Positions 31,461 to 43,440 of a stretch of DNA of 64,000 nt are shown here, piece by piece. The notes below the pieces were generated by a model, which did not search any database, had not been told where the DNA came from, and saw nothing but the letters and a program-made list of their open reading frames with translations. Within the stretch, counting starts at the first letter, position 1, and each line of letters begins with the position of its first letter. The position numbers and the translations under genes are program-made. The DNA is from Adenophora triphylla var. japonica (lineage: Eukaryota; Streptophyta; Magnoliopsida; Asterales; Campanulaceae), in NCBI GenBank assembly GCA_022495995.1, contig JAFEMH010006978.1:1-64000 (forward strand), read 5' to 3'.

Positions 31461-32760
31461 ATGTCCGGTAGCGAAGAAATTCCGGGTGATGAAACTTTGT
31501 CCGAAAACAACCACAAACTGCTAGAAGAAGCCAATGGTCACTTAGAGGAGCAAGCAACCCAAATCCACACCCTCGTGGAGGAAATCCAATAGCTTAGGGC
31601 GGCACTAGCCTCAAAAGAAAAGAAAAAGAAAGATGATTCTTCCTCCGAAGAAGAGGAATCATATACCAAAAAGGCTAAGAACCATCGCCAAAGCAAAAGC
31701 AAGAAAAAGAAGTATGAGCCTAGCTCGTCATCTTCCTCCTCTGACCATGAGAGTTACTCCTCCAAGAAACAAATCAAGAGGGAAAGTAAAAACGAACCCC
31801 TTACCATGGCAACGCTAGAAAAGAAACTTGCATCCCTCGATGTAAGTAAGGGAGTCTAGCTCTCTATTGATTATGACACTCTTCGTCAGTCCATGTCCAA
31901 ACTTCCTAGAAAATACAAAACACCCGACATTGGAAAATTCAATGGTACTACTTGTCCCAAATCCCATTTGGAAACCTATTCTTGGGTCATGCTACCTATG
32001 GGTGTTGATGACAACCTGCTAGCTCAATGCTTTCCGCAAACTCTTGATGGTGCTGCTAGAGATTGGTACAAGACTCTTCCACTCTCCACAAGGCTTGATT
32101 TACCACTCGCCAGTCATACCTTCCAAAAGCAATATGAGGACAACTCTACTTACCGCACTACTAGAAGGGACCTCGAGCAAACCAAGCAGCCCTTGCGAAT
32201 CCTTTACAGATTTCGTCAAAAGATGGAGGGCTAAACTGACCGAAATCGTTGATAGGCCAAGCCTAGACGAGCAAATTCACATCCTCATCCAATGCCTCCG
32301 AGAAGAGTATCAAGAAAAACTCGCAGGTAACTATTTCCCTAGCTTTGCCAAACTCCACAAATCTGGCATACGTGTAGATGACCTCATCAAGCAGAAAAAG
32401 GAAGCCAAGAAAGAAAGTGGGTTCCGTTACAACAAGAGCTTCTCTCTCTTCCAACCCCAAAGACACTTCCGTCAATGCCATAGTCTTCAATCATCCCGGA
32501 AATGGTAAATACTCTGCAGTACGTCCACCCTAAAAGAAGAAAAGGGATAAGCATTACGACAAACTTGAAGGAATAACTTAAGAAGAACTTCTCAAGGTGC
32601 TTGTCAAGAATGGAAAAATCAAAGCAAGAGAGGGTGGCCCACCAAGGAAGGATCTTCTGGCTAATCATGCCCATCATCTCTTTTGCAAGTATCACAACAC
32701 TATCGGCCACGACACCAACTCCTGCTTCCACCTGAAGGACGTGATCCAAGATCTGTTTGA
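31461..32760 (+). pseudogene. gag: Gag of E3, left part, with capsid-like domain
   Basis: ATG at 31461 in the same context as E4 and E7 gag (CCCAACACAATGTC). The start reads MSGSEEIPGDETLSENNHK, then a coil and a Ser/Lys-rich acidic-basic linker. From about 31893 the classic Retrotrans_gag region appears: PDIGKFNGTTCPKSHLETY, LAQCFPQTLDGAARDWY, and after a +1 frame change SFTDFVKRWRAKLTEI. A zinc knuckle CKYHNTIGHDTNSC is at about 32686-32730. Stops: TAG near 31589 and 31857 (CAG>TAG type), frame change near 32190, stops near 32508 and 32578. At 32760 the frame is broken within DLFD by E5 and continues at 42545. Confidence 0.8.
32756..32760. repeat. Target site duplication of E5, left copy (TTTGA)
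   Basis: Perfect 5-bp match to 42545-42549. Confidence 0.9.
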
Positions 32761-33341
32761 TGTTTTGGTAAAAAACAATCAACAATGAAGAAATTTTAAA
32801 TGAAACGAAGGAGGGTGCAATGGAATAAAATTGGTGCAATAATGTAATCAAGGTGGCTCGATCATGTAACGAGGAAAACCCTTGAGATGACTATCTCGCC
32901 AGCACAAAACCTCGGGAGGTGATTATGAGTACCTACCTTCTCAAACAATTGTATTATCAATGAATTACAAGGTAGAAAGCTATGGCGGATTACAAAGTGT
33001 TCTTGAGCTATGTGAGTGTAATGCGTGTGTATCTGTGTTGTTGTGTCCTGTGTTCCAGCCATGAGCTTAAATAAATAAAAGAAAAACAGAAAAATTAAAT
33101 CCTAACTAACTCCCCTACAATCTCGGTAAGTCATTCTCATCTTGACTTGGTCTTCCAAGCCGTTTGAAAAGAGTCTGTTGGACATGTCTTTTTCCACGTA
33201 CTTTTTTTATCCCTGTGATTAAATATAACAGAAATAAATAAATAATTTAAGTAAATAATTTTTACCTCGCCTTCGAGTGTGAAGATGTTGACATGCTGAT
33301 AAAAACTCAAGATGCATCAATCCTGAATTTTACCCATAACA
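32761..33341 (-). repeat. 3' LTR of E5 (581 bp)
   Basis: Plus-strand reading TGTTTTGG...CATAACA. On the minus strand it is preceded by AGTTTTTTGGGGACAAT, whose GGGGACAA part is the likely polypurine tract (33342-33358). Confidence 0.9.
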
Positions 33342-33632
33342 ATTGTCCCCAAAAAACTGTCTTTAAAAAGAATTTTAAGAGGTCAGTTTTTTCCACAACC
33401 TTCTAGATGCTCTGCGGTTAATTAATGGAGAAGATACATGGCGATTGAGGGGTTAATCTCCAATTAATTAACGTAACTACTCCCAAGATCTAGGGCTTAA
33501 AACCTTAATCTCTTTTCACTTTCTCCTTTATCTTTTCCAATCATTTTCATCCATTCCTCTTCACGGCGGTGATTTCTTCTTCGAAGGTAAAAATCCTTCC
33601 CTCTCTTTCTCTTCCTATTTCTTTTTTCAAAA
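33342..33632 (+). promoter_or_regulatory. Upstream region of the E5 antisense gene
   Basis: A pyrimidine-rich stretch (TTTCACTTTCTCCTTTATC near 33517 and CCCTCTCTTTCTCTTCC near 33599) precedes the ATG at 33633, as in plant 5' UTRs. GAAG|GTAAAAAT near 33585 could be a 5'-UTR donor. No clear TATA box seen. Confidence 0.35.
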
Positions 33633-35266
33633 ATGGTGAAATCAAAAAATGGAAAAGCCGCGAAAAATCCTTCGAGTTCACACGAGGACGGGGGTTTTTC
33701 GTGTGAAGTTTTGTTGAAAAAACCAGATGAAGAAATTTGTGTTTTCAACAACGAACTAATTGAATCTATCAAAGATCGACACTGCTTCCCAGATTCTACC
33801 ATCTTTAGGCCGTTTGATGTTCCTCTTAGGTCTGATTTCGTTTCCCCGTGATGGATTTGCTTTTATGAGTATCCTTTTACTCTAGGGTTTTCTTATCCTT
33901 TCCCTGCAATGATAAATGAGTTTTTTAGAAAGACTAACCTTGCTTTCATCCAAGTGATGCCTATGGTTTGGAGGATCTTTTCTTGTGTCTTGAGGGTGAA
34001 CCATGAATTCGGTTTAGATATAGGTTTGAAGGAGTTAGCCTTTGTGTATGAACTACAAACTTTTGGTGCCACGAGATACCTTCTTAAAACTAGGTCAGGA
34101 ATGAAGCCTCTATTTTTGAAAGTGACTGTAAGTGATAGGGGTTGGAAATCAAAGTATTTTTTTGTTGAGAAGGACTCTTTGGAGGAAGGAGACTTCTTGG
34201 CCATTGAATGGAATAGGGAAGGTATCCTTCTTATGAATTCCAATTTTCTCTTCTTTGCCACACTTACCTGTTGTAATTTTTCTGTTGGTTTTTGCAGCTA
34301 TTGATTGGGTGAAGCTTTTTCCTCCATCTGCGGAAATGATTGGGAAGGTGAATAGACTGTTGGAGTTATCAGAAGGGGAGAGATCCTTCCAACCTTGTGA
34401 AGACGTAATCGTCTCTGAGAATAAAGAGATACCACCCTCTACTAGAATGTCTATCGGTAAGATTATTTGATCCTTGTGTAACCCTTCTTGGTGTTTCTTG
34501 ATTCTGCCTTCTTCTGATAGTGTGCTTCTTTTGACAGTTTCAAAATCAACTGCTGCTTTTTCTCTTAAAGACCTTCAGGACTTTGTGGGGCAATCCCAAG
34601 CGAGCAATCAAATGTTGGTGCCCAAAAGGGAGATGGAGGCACCTTCTGTTGGAGCCAGGGTAAAGAAGAGGAAGAGCAGTTCCAAGGAGGTAATTATTTT
34701 GGATGAAACGGGCTTAGGAGATGCGGAAGAAGCTTTGGCGAGGGTTGCAGTGGTAGGTTTCTTTGAAAAAATAGAGTTTCTAATATATTCCTAAAATAAT
34801 GTATCTCAAGGTTACTATTTGAATTTTTTGGATTTTATAGGGTATTGATACTGCTAAGGCGAAAATGAGTAGTCTGGAGGAAAGAAATAGGAAGCTAGTG
34901 CTGGAAAATATTCAAGTCAAGAAACAGAGTGAAGCTGGGGCAAAGAAGATTGGAGATTTGCAGAAGGAAGTGGAAAGCTTGATGACAGGGATGTCTTCCC
35001 TTCAAGACACACAGCTGCACGAGATTGAGGATTTGAAGAAGAATATGATGGTTTCTGCTGCCCAGAGTATGGTTGCAATCAAAATTCAAATGATGGTGGA
35101 GTTATATGCCGGGAAGCACACAGAGTGGAATGTTGAGCAACAATGTTCCCTCTTGAAGACTTTGGAGGCTAAAGGAGAGGATGTAGGAGAAGGATCTTCT
35201 GCAGCAAAAGGTGATGATAACTTGGAGGAAGGAGTAACAACATCAGCGGCAGTAGCCACCCCGTGA
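33633..35266 (+). pseudogene. Antisense four-exon gene of E5 (Transposase_28-like, 462 aa, one stop)
   Basis: Exons on plus: 33633-34221, 34298-34456, 34538-34752, 34841-35266. Every intron starts GT and ends AG, and the exons add to 1,389 nt (463 codons including stop) with consistent phase. Exon 1 encodes FYEYPFTLGFSYPFPAMINE and MPMVWRIFSCVLRVNHEFGL, then FYELQ-like and GWKSKYFFVEKD blocks, matching the pattern of the plant 'putative gypsy type transposon' domain (Transposase_28, from memory). Exon 3 holds a basic patch RVKKRKSSSK; exon 4 is a coiled coil (MSSLEERNRKLVLENIQVKK) with an Ala-rich end. One TGA at 33849-33851 replaces a likely Arg (CGA). Otherwise the gene is intact, unlike the sense pol. 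Confidence 0.75.
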
Positions 35267-36268
35267 AGGAACATGGTAAGAATTTTTTGGTTTTGAAAAC
35301 TTTGGTGCGAAATACTTTGGTTTTAAATGGGCTGTGTCCCAAAGACAATATTTTTTGGTTTGTAATGGACCCATAAGGGTCAAGAGAATATGTTTTTCAA
35401 GTGTTGGGTTGGTCCAACACTTTTTATGCTTTCTGTAGAAAAATCTTTACTTGGGTTTTGAGAAAAACTTTCCCCAAGTATCTTTATGAAAAATGTTTTA
35501 AGAGGTTGATATGTTAACTTCTTCGTAGATGGTAACAACTTGCGAGTGGATGTAGAAATCCTTTGCAATTACATAGATTGACATGTAAATGTCAATAACT
35601 GTTTGTACTTAGATGACACGTAAGTGTCATAACCATTTGTAAAGATCTTAGGGTCTAACACTTTGATTGAGTGATGATGGGTAATTCGTATATATTAAAC
35701 ATACGGGCCCACCACACACCTCAATCAAGGTTGACATCGTGCGCTCCAGGCGAGGTGTTTAAACCTTAAAGTGGTGAAAGAAAGTAATTTCTTTAAACCT
35801 TTGAAGGGATTAAGTACCTTAAACGGAGGTGAGATGGCCAGTCTCAAAACGGTTGTTTTCACGAGGACTTGTACTGAATTTGGAGACTTCCAGTTCTTGC
35901 AAAAATAACAAGTTAATGAAAGATTTTGACATCTTTTCTGATGTCACATTTTATTCGATAGAAGAACTATATAAAAATACTTTCTAAATAAAGAGTAGGA
36001 GATAGTTCGTACCTGATTTAAGATGTTAAGTTCCTGGGAGGATGTTTACATCTCAGTTAATCAGTGAGTTACATTCTAATGTTTCTTATTTCCTTGCAAA
36101 ACAGAAACATGTTAGGGGTGGGCGTTAGCTTAGCTAACGCCCCTCCGATGCTTAAGTCAGTAATTATCACAAAAATCGAATAAAAATGGAAACAAGTATT
36201 TTTATTGAACTTAGGAAAGTAAAGATCATACCTTGGTTTTAATTGCATTGTAAAATAATCATGAAAAC
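35267..36268. other. Spacer between the E5 antisense gene and integrase end
   Basis: About 1 kb between two convergent genes, AT-rich, with TTTTGG/CTTTGG-rich text near 35280-35360. It should hold both 3' UTRs. No ORF, tandem repeat or RNA gene recognised; the short frames here are not convincing. Confidence 0.5.
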
Positions 36269-36862
36269 TTATATAAAGTAGGTTTTGAGATGGATGGCAT
36301 TCCAGCTTCTGGGAATCCTTGCTCCTTCTAGTGTCGATATCCAATAGGAACCTTTGCCTGCTTCAGCATCCACTAGGTATGGCCCTTCCCATTTGGGAGC
36401 CATCTTTCCAGCATTGGGCTCTCTTGTATTCTGAAACACTTTTCGTAGGACTAGATCACCGACTTGGAATTTTCGCAACCTAACATTCTTATTGTAGGAT
36501 CTTGCAATCTTTTGTTGGTATGCTGCTATCCTGATTTTAGCAAGGTCCCTCAGTTCATCAACGGTGTCCAGATCATGACTTAGGTTGGTATCATTTTGCT
36601 CTGGTGTCAACATATTGAATCTGGCAGTGGGGACGACAACTTCTGCTGGGATGACTGCTTCTGCTCCAAACACTAAAGAATAGGGGGTTTGACCTATCGC
36701 GTTCTTTGGTGTGGTTCTATCTGCCCATAGGGCAAAGGGAAGCTCTTCTACCCATCTTCCTTTCTTTTGATCTAGCCTCTTCTTTAGGTTATTGATGATT
36801 ATTTTGTTGCTTGATTCTGCCTGGCCATTAGCTTGAGGATGCACAGGTGAAGATGTCAACAT
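36269..36862 (-). pseudogene. Integrase C-terminal part of E5
   Basis: Begins in the catalytic core with SSPVHPQANGQAESSNKII (catalytic Glu in AES) and runs through WADRTTPKNAIGQTPYSLVF to the C-terminal domain VGDLVLRKVFQN...GKMAPKWEGPYLV, ending HLKTYFI. Joined to the upstream half by a 1-nt frameshift near 36893. Confidence 0.88.
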
Positions 36863-36864
36863 CT

Positions 36865-38136
36865 TTACTCCCCACCTAGCAAGGAAATCCTGGTCTTCTT
36901 ACTGATAAATTGAGAACCGTTGTCACATATTATCTCAGAGGGGATGCCAAACCTACTAAATATATTCCTCTTAATAAAGGATATGACTTCCTTGTCACGA
37001 ACTTGCACATACGACTCAGCCTCAACCCATTTAGAGAAATAATCAGTCATAGCAAGCAAGAAAACTTTTCCCCCAGGAGCTTTAGGCAATTTTCCCATTA
37101 TATCCATCCCCCATCTCATGAACGGCCAAGGAGAGAGGATTGGATGAAGCAATTCTGCGGGTTGGTGCAAGATGTCGCTATGCCTCTGGCAGGAATCACA
37201 TTTCTTGGCAAAGATGGTAGCATCTTGTCGCATTGTTGGCCAGTAATAACCCATTCTCAGGGCTTTTGTATATAAGCTTCTGCCCCCAGAATGGTTACCA
37301 CATGATCCTTCATGTAACTCTCTTAGGACTTCTTTAGCTTGGTGGGCTTCGAGACATCTCAAATATGGACCTGCAAATGATTTCTTAAATAGCACATTAT
37401 CTATTAATATAAATCTTGAAATCCTTACCCTGAATGCTCTAGCATTCTTTTCCTCATCAGGGATAGTACCATCTTGAAGATATTTGATTATTTGCTTTGT
37501 CCAAGATACCTCCATCTGACTGTCTGGAATGTCCTCATCTATGCAGAATAGTTCTAACCTTTCCACAGCAGGGATGTTAACATGTATGATTGGGATATTG
37601 GTCTGAGATAAACTTTTGAAAGCTGATCCAAGATTAGCCAACGCATCTGCTTGAGAGTTATCTTCTCGGGGTATTTGTTCGAAAGAGAATATTTGAAATT
37701 TGCTTGCCAAAATTTTTACAATGCCCAAATAAGCTGTCATCTTGGCATTTTTTGCTGCATAAGAACCGTTAAAATGATTTACAAGTAATAATGAATCACT
37801 ATATACCTGTATCGCTTTAATGTTCATGTCTAGAGCAACGGTTAGGCCCACGATTAAGGCTTCATACTCTGCTTCATTATTGGTGGCTTTAAAATCACAA
37901 CTGATGGCCTGGGGTATGATGTCCCCTTGTGGTGACTTTAGGACAACACCTAGCCCTGTGCCCCTCATATTAGAAGCACCATCTGTGAATAGAGTCCACA
38001 TCCTCAAGATGTCCCCATCTTGGAGTTGTTGGACCTCAAGTTCTACTTCTGGTTGTATACTTGGACTAAAGTCTGCCACAAAATCTGCAAGTGCTTGTGA
38101 TTTTATTGCTTTGTTCAGGCTCATATTTGATGTCAT
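36865..38136 (-). pseudogene. Archaeal-type RNase H and integrase N-terminal/core of E5
   Basis: aRNH: WTLFTDGASNMRGTGLGVVL, KATNNEAEYEALIVGLTVAL, IQVYSDS, and PREDNSQADALANLGSA, with all acidic positions kept. Integrase: HEGSCGNHSGGRSLYTKALR ... CDSCQRH zinc part, then [20 protein letters not shown] (first Asp) and IICDNGSQF (second Asp). The frame shifts near 36893, so the end reads out of frame. A further frameshift near 38130 separates it from the first RNase H. Confidence 0.88.
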
Positions 38137-38770
38137 AAGTACTTAACTGAACGGACCACTTGGCCATCCTTCCTGACATTTCTGGTTTTCTCATAACACT
38201 TTTTATTGGATAGTTAGTACGAATGATAATAACATGAGTTTCAAAATAGTGTCTTAACTTAATTGAAGCAGAAATTAAAGCTAATATTAACTTTTCAAGG
38301 TGTGAATACCTGGTTTCCGCATCGAGCAATATTTTACTTACATAGTATATTGGCTGCTGGATGCCATCTTGATCACGGACCAGGATGGCACTAACTGCGG
38401 TTTTGGAGACAGCTAAGTAAACACACAATGGCTCACCTTCTTGAGGCTTTGAAAGAAGGGGAGGTGTTGATAGGTACAGCTTCAAATCTTGAAAGGCTTG
38501 TTCATGCTTATCAGTCCACTCAAACCTAGAATTCTTCTTTAAGATGTCATAGAACGGCTTGCATCTGTCTGAGGATTTTGAGATGAATCGATTCAATGCT
38601 GCCACCTTCCCTGTCAATCTTTGAACATCTTTTATGGATTTGGGTGACGTTAAGTTGATGATTGCTCTGATCTGCTTCGGGCTTGCTTCTATCCCTCTTT
38701 GTGTCACCATGTAGCCCAAGAATTTCCCGGACTTCATGCCAAAATTGCACTTTATTGGGTTCAACTTCAT
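38066..38770 (-). pseudogene. RT thumb and first RNase H of E5
   Basis: MKLNPIKCNFGMKSGKFLGY and VTQRGIEASPKQIRAIINL mark the RT end; FEWTDKHEQAFQDLKLYLST and LCVYLAVSKTAVSAILVRDQ mark the RNase H start, with YYVSKILLDAETRYSHLEKL and HVIIIRTNYPIK following. Same frame as the RT ORF upstream, separated only by TAA at 38834-38836. Confidence 0.88.
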
Positions 38771-38833
38771 GTTGAACTTGTCTAGGATGTCGAGTGCTTG
38801 AGCAAGATCTCGAACATGATCTTCAGCTTTCTT

Positions 38834-39475
38834 TTACTTTATCACCATATCGTCGATGTATACTTCCATAGTGTCCCCAATCTTCTCCTTGAACATCATG
38901 TTGACTAGCCTCTGGTATGTAGCACCTGCATTTCTTAGTCCAAAAGGCATTGCAATGTAACAATAAATACCTGTTGGGGTGATGAAGGCGGTATCCTCTT
39001 GGTCGGATGGCTCCATCTGGATTTGCTGGAATCCTGAAGACGCATCTAGGAAAGTCAAAACGTCATGTCCACAAGTAGCATCTACCAGGGTATCAATGTG
39101 TGGCAAGGGGAAAGGATCCTTTGGACAAGCTTTGTTCAAGTCTGTGAAGTCAACACAAACTCTCCATTTTCCGTTCCTCTTTTCTACTACCACCACATTT
39201 GCTAGCCATCTTGGGTATTCGACCTCTCTGACCATCTTAGCTTTGAGTAGTCTATCCACTTCTTCTTGAATGATAATATTCCTTTCTTGTGAGAACTTTC
39301 TTCTCTTTTGGTGGATCGGTCTAAAAGATGAATCGATGTTGAGTTTGTGGGTGATCACATCTTTACTGATGCCTGTCATATCTTCATGTTTCCATGCGAA
39401 GCTTCTAATCCTGCTTTTCAAAATATTAATAAGATCTTCTTCTATTTCTGCTGGAACATCTTGGCCAATCAGCAC
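38834..39475 (-). pseudogene. pol: Reverse transcriptase fingers/palm of E5
   Basis: KARMVREVEYPRWLANVVVV-type entry, WRVCVDFTDLNKACPKDPFP, FLDASSGFQQIQM (first Asp), MPFGLRNAGATYQRLVNMMF, and EVYIDDMVIK with the YIDDM catalytic pair. Ends in a premature TAA within VIK*KKAEDH; the frame continues. Upstream it is in frame with gag-protease through a TAG at 39566. Confidence 0.9.
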
Positions 39476-39565
39476 CTTGAGATCTGGGTTTGAAGGATCT
39501 AAGAGTATCTCTTTTAGATCATGTTCCTTCGCCTCCAGAACTTCACGGGCCTTTCTCTGTAATTG

Positions 39566-41623
39566 CTATGCCATCTTAGGGGTTGTTAAGGCCTTCATGG
39601 AAGTCATATAACATTCTTTAGCTGACTGTTGATCACTGTAAACCTTGACAACACCCCAAGGTGTCGGCATCTTGACACATTGGTGATAGGTGGATGGTAC
39701 AGTCTTCATCCCATGGATCCACGGTCTTCCCAGGATTACATTATAACAAGTTGCACTATCAATTACATAGAATTTCTCCATGGAATTAATACCCTCGATG
39801 TAGACTGGAAGTGTAATTTCACCCACTGTACTTTTGGTTTCTCCACTGAAACCCACGAGCACCGAGGTCCTTTTTACAATGTTGTCTTCAGGGATCTTCA
39901 TTTCCTTCAGAGCATCCAACATGATGAGATTCACAGAGCTGCCCCCATCTATTAGGATACGTCTGACCTTGCAGTTGGCTATCTGAAGTGCAACGACCAA
40001 GGCGTCATGATGTGGATCCATAACATTGTCCCGGTCACTTTCTTCAAAGGAGATGACATCTTGAGATGTGAGCTGTGACATCTTGGAGGATCTCTCGGGT
40101 TTCTCATCCTTAGCTTGTTTAGCGAATCTTTTAGCTGCAGAATAAGAAGTACCACAAATATCAGAACCACCACTAATAACATTAATTACCTTTGTTACCG
40201 GTGGAGGAGATGATGGTCTGGTTGCAACGGGTTCTTTGTTCTCCATCTTGGTCTTGCGGTTCCCAAGGAGCTCTTTAAGATGTCCCTTAGACAACAGGTA
40301 ACTGATCTCTCTCCTCAAGGCGATGCAATCTTCGGTAAGATGTCCAAAATCTTCATGATAGGCGCACCATTTGGATTTGTCCTTCCATCTGGATGGCTTG
40401 TCAGTCTTTCGAGGCCACCTAGCTTTATCTCCAAGATTGCTCATTGCACACAAAATACCTGATACATCAACAGAAAAACAATAATCAGAAATTTTAGGAG
40501 ATTCAATATCATCATCATCTCCATCATCTTCCACACAATTGACTTTGTTATGGTCATTTCTGTGGTATGGTCTAGATCTGTTCTGTCTTTGGTGAGATGA
40601 TTCTATCTTCCTGTCAGGATGGTCATATGTTGAAGCTTTGTCAGGATTCTTGGATTGCTGCATCTTGTCTTCTTCTAGCCTGATAAATCTTAGGGCCCGA
40701 TTTCGGATATCTTCCATTTTCTTGCACGGGTTCATCACCAGATCCTTATAGTAAGGGGAATCCTTCTTCAAGCCCATTTTGAAGGCTTCTGCAGCTGTTG
40801 CCATGTCCAGGTTGGGGATCTTCAAGACTTCTTTATTAAACCTGTTGACAAAGTCTTTTAATGCTTCCGTGGGTTGCTGAGTGATACGATAAAGGTCGCT
40901 GGTGAGCTTTTCAAATTGCCGGCTGCAAGAAAATTGATTGTTGAAGAGGTTGACAAGTTGAGCGAATGAGCCAATAGAACTAGGAGGTTGACGGATCAGC
41001 CACTTCAATGCCGGGCCTACTAATGTTGAACCGAATCCTCGACACAAACAAGCTTCACGAAACTGGAGCGGGATGCGAACGATCTCCATCTTTTCTTGGT
41101 AGTGGGCGACATGCTCCTCAGGATCTGAACTTCCATCATATAACTTCATGGCAGGAACGCTGAATCCTTTCGGGATGTCGACATGTGCAATTGTTGGAGT
41201 AAAGCGAGATTGATTGTAACATGTCAGGGAGACTTGTTGGATAGGCGGGGTGACACCAGGCACATTCATGATCATATCTCTCAATTCCTGAAGCTGATTC
41301 GCAACGTAGGTTCCTGCAAAAGGGTTAGTGGTACGAGCAGTATTATCTAAAGCAGAACTAGTATTGAAATTAATGAAAGGATTAACATTATCTGTAGAGG
41401 ATGTCAGAACGGTGCTATTAGTGAAGATAGGCCCTTCTGGAAAAGTCATCCTGTAGGTATCGCTGGCTAAGGGTGTCGACATCGCCACAGAGGTCGTAAT
41501 GGGAGAAGAATATGTCGACATCCTGACAGATGAAGCCATTGGAAGGAATTCGTTGAAAGTTTGAGAGCTGTCCCCAATGTTGAAATCAAGGACTCTAGGA
41601 CGATAAGGAGAGACATTATCCAT
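39566..41623 (-). pseudogene. gag: Gag-protease of E5
   Basis: The 685-codon frame has an N-terminal Ser/Thr-rich part; capsid region FSVPAMKLYDGSSDPEEHVA, REACLCRGFGSTLVGPALKW and NRFNKEVLKIPNLDMATAAE; zinc knuckle CAYHEDFGHLTEDC at about residue 435; and aspartic protease around RRILIDGGSSVNLIMLDALK with the later NVILGRPWIH block. It ends at TAG 39566-39568, which looks like CAG>TAG, because RT follows in the same frame. The start is probably at 41929, upstream of another in-frame stop. Confidence 0.88.
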
Positions 41624-41650
41624 TCTTTGGGAGAGTAACTCCTGCTCTTT

Positions 41651-41929
41651 TTACACCTTGATCAAGCTTTCGGCTATCAAGGAGGTGCCATTCTGTTGAC
41701 GGTCCAGTTGATTCTTCTTTTGCATCAACATACTCTTGATCTCGAGATCAGGAGATGGCGACATCTGCTTCTTGCCAGAATTCACAGGAGGAGGAGGAGG
41801 CAATGTTTCTTGGCCTCCGGTTGTCGGCCTGTTACTGGTTTGAGGATTCAAACTGCTAGGAAGGGCTTCGGTGATGGCGGAAGTCAAAGGTTGGGTAGAC
41901 ATGGTAGAAACGTAAGAATTTTGAACCAA
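41651..41929 (-). pseudogene. N-terminal gag segment of E5
   Basis: From ATG 41929 the frame gives MVQNSYVSTMSTQPLTSAIT and a Pro/Gly-rich stretch with a coil-prone end (QKKNQLDRQQ). It is in the same frame as the 41623 ORF, separated by one TAA at 41651-41653. Most likely the true start of gag. Confidence 0.65.
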
Positions 41930-41944
41930 TTAAAAAAACAATGG

Positions 41945-41961
41945 CCCCTCGGTGGGCGCCA
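41945..41961 (-). promoter_or_regulatory. Primer-binding site of E5
   Basis: Minus strand TGGCGCCCACCGAGGGG, 3 nt inside the 5' LTR end. The TGGCGCC start differs from the TGGCGACTCC type of the other elements. Confidence 0.7.
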
Positions 41962-41964
41962 AAC

Positions 41965-42544
41965 TGTTTTGGTAAAAAACAATCAACAATGAAGAAATTT
42001 GAAATGAAATGAAGGAGGGTGCAATGGAATAAAATTGGTGCAATAATGTAATCAAGGTGGCTCGATCATGTAACGAGGAAAACCATTGAGATGACTACCT
42101 CGCCGGCACAAAACCTCGGGAGGTGATTATGAGCACCTACCTTCCCAAACAATTGTATTATCAATGAATTACAAGGTAGAAAGCTATGGCGGATTACAAA
42201 GTGTTCTTGAGCTATGTGAGTGTAATGCGTGTGTATCTGTGTTGTTGTGTCCTGTGTTCCAGCCATGAGCTTAAATAAATAAAAGAAAAACAGAAAAATC
42301 AAATCCTAACTAACTCCCCTACAATCTCGGTAAGTCATCCTCATCTTGACTTGGTCTTCCAAGCCGTTTGAAAAGAGTCTGTTGGACATGTCTTTTTCCA
42401 CGTGCTTTTTTATCCCTGTGATTAAATATAACAGAAATAAATAATTAATTTAAGTAAATAATTTTTACCTTGCCTTCGAGTGTGAAGATGTTGACATGCT
42501 GATAAAAACTCAAGATGCATCAATCTTGAATTTTACCCATAACA
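41965..42544 (-). repeat. 5' LTR of E5 (580 bp)
   Basis: Near-identical to 32761-33341; the differences are mostly transitions and a few small indels. Confidence 0.92.
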
Positions 42545-42549
42545 TTTGA
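42545..42549. repeat. Target site duplication of E5, right copy (TTTGA)
   Basis: Perfect match to 32756-32760; deleting E5 with one copy restores a continuous E3 frame across DLFD. Confidence 0.9.
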
Positions 42550-43440
42550 TGCCAAAGAGATAGGGCTTCCTAATGTTGTTACTAATCCATTACCAAATAA
42601 TGTAGTCAATTTGATAGAGATAGAAAGTAGCTTCGAGGAGAGCCCTTTTAAATTTAATAAATCTTATTTCTACTACATGATGTCTTGGGATGAAATCTTA
42701 GAGCAAAAGGGAAAAGGGTCTGAAACAGTCAATCTCCTCACACGATTCAGTCGAGTGATTATCAACAAAGACCCAAGGGATGAAAATCCTCCTAAACAAA
42801 CAAAAGCTTAATCATCAAATGAGCCCGACGATCCTCGCTTAGCCCAGCTAAAGAAGACACAAGTGAACATTTCAGTTTGGGACCTCATAGGAGCATCCCA
42901 CAAACATCGTGAAATGTTGAAGAAAGCCTTGGCTCAAATGACCATTTCCTCATAAGCTACACCCGAAGATCTTACTCAAATGATTGGTCAAGTACAATTT
43001 GGCAATGTCATCACTTTTACTGACTTGGACCTCCCATCCTATGGGAACAATCATCATGAGGCCCTATATATAACTGCTAAGGTGAATGGATACCGAATGA
43101 CGCATTTTGGTCAACAATGGTTCTGCAATCAACGTCCTTCCAAAGAAAGCCTTATCATTATTAGGTCTCACCCACAAAGACCTTAAGCCATCAAGGCACA
43201 CTGTATGAGGTTATGATTGCACTGCTAGAATTGCTTTGTGTTCAGTCGCGATACCTATAGAAATGGGATAAGTCACCATGGCATCGAATTCCAAGTCATC
43301 GACATCCAAGTATCCTTCAACTTACTGCTTGACCGCCCTTGGCTGCATCATAGGAGGTGTACCTTAATCTCTACACCAGTGCATCAAGTTCATGCACAAC
43401 GACACAATAGTCACAATACACGGGGAAATGGTTGTTGCTA
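42545..43440 (+). pseudogene. E3 gag end and protease-like region, right part
   Basis: Continues the E3 frame (AKEIGLPNVVTNPLPNNVVN), then WDLIGASHKHREMLKKALAQ and a protease-like region: LPSYGNNHHEALYITAKVNG, VNNGSAINVLPKKALS (usual Tat form has D where the second residue is N here), and SFNLLLDRPWLH near 43320. Stops at about 42809 and 42953 and frame changes near 43110-43250. This protease region has no counterpart in E4 or E7. Confidence 0.7.

Larger units (their letters stand above)
32761..42544 (-). mobile_element. E5: full-length Ty3 Tat-lineage element (9,784 bp), minus strand
   Basis: LTRs of 581 and 580 bp with TGTTATGGG...CCAAAACA ends (minus orientation), 13 or so differences by eye, and a perfect TTTGA duplication. 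Order on the minus strand: LTR, PBS, gag, protease, RT, RNase H, archaeal-type RNase H, integrase, and a plus-strand (antisense) four-exon gene before the 3' LTR. It belongs to a different family from E3/E4/E6/E7 (other LTRs, other PBS, full gag). It carries two pol stops and two frameshifts. Confidence 0.9.
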
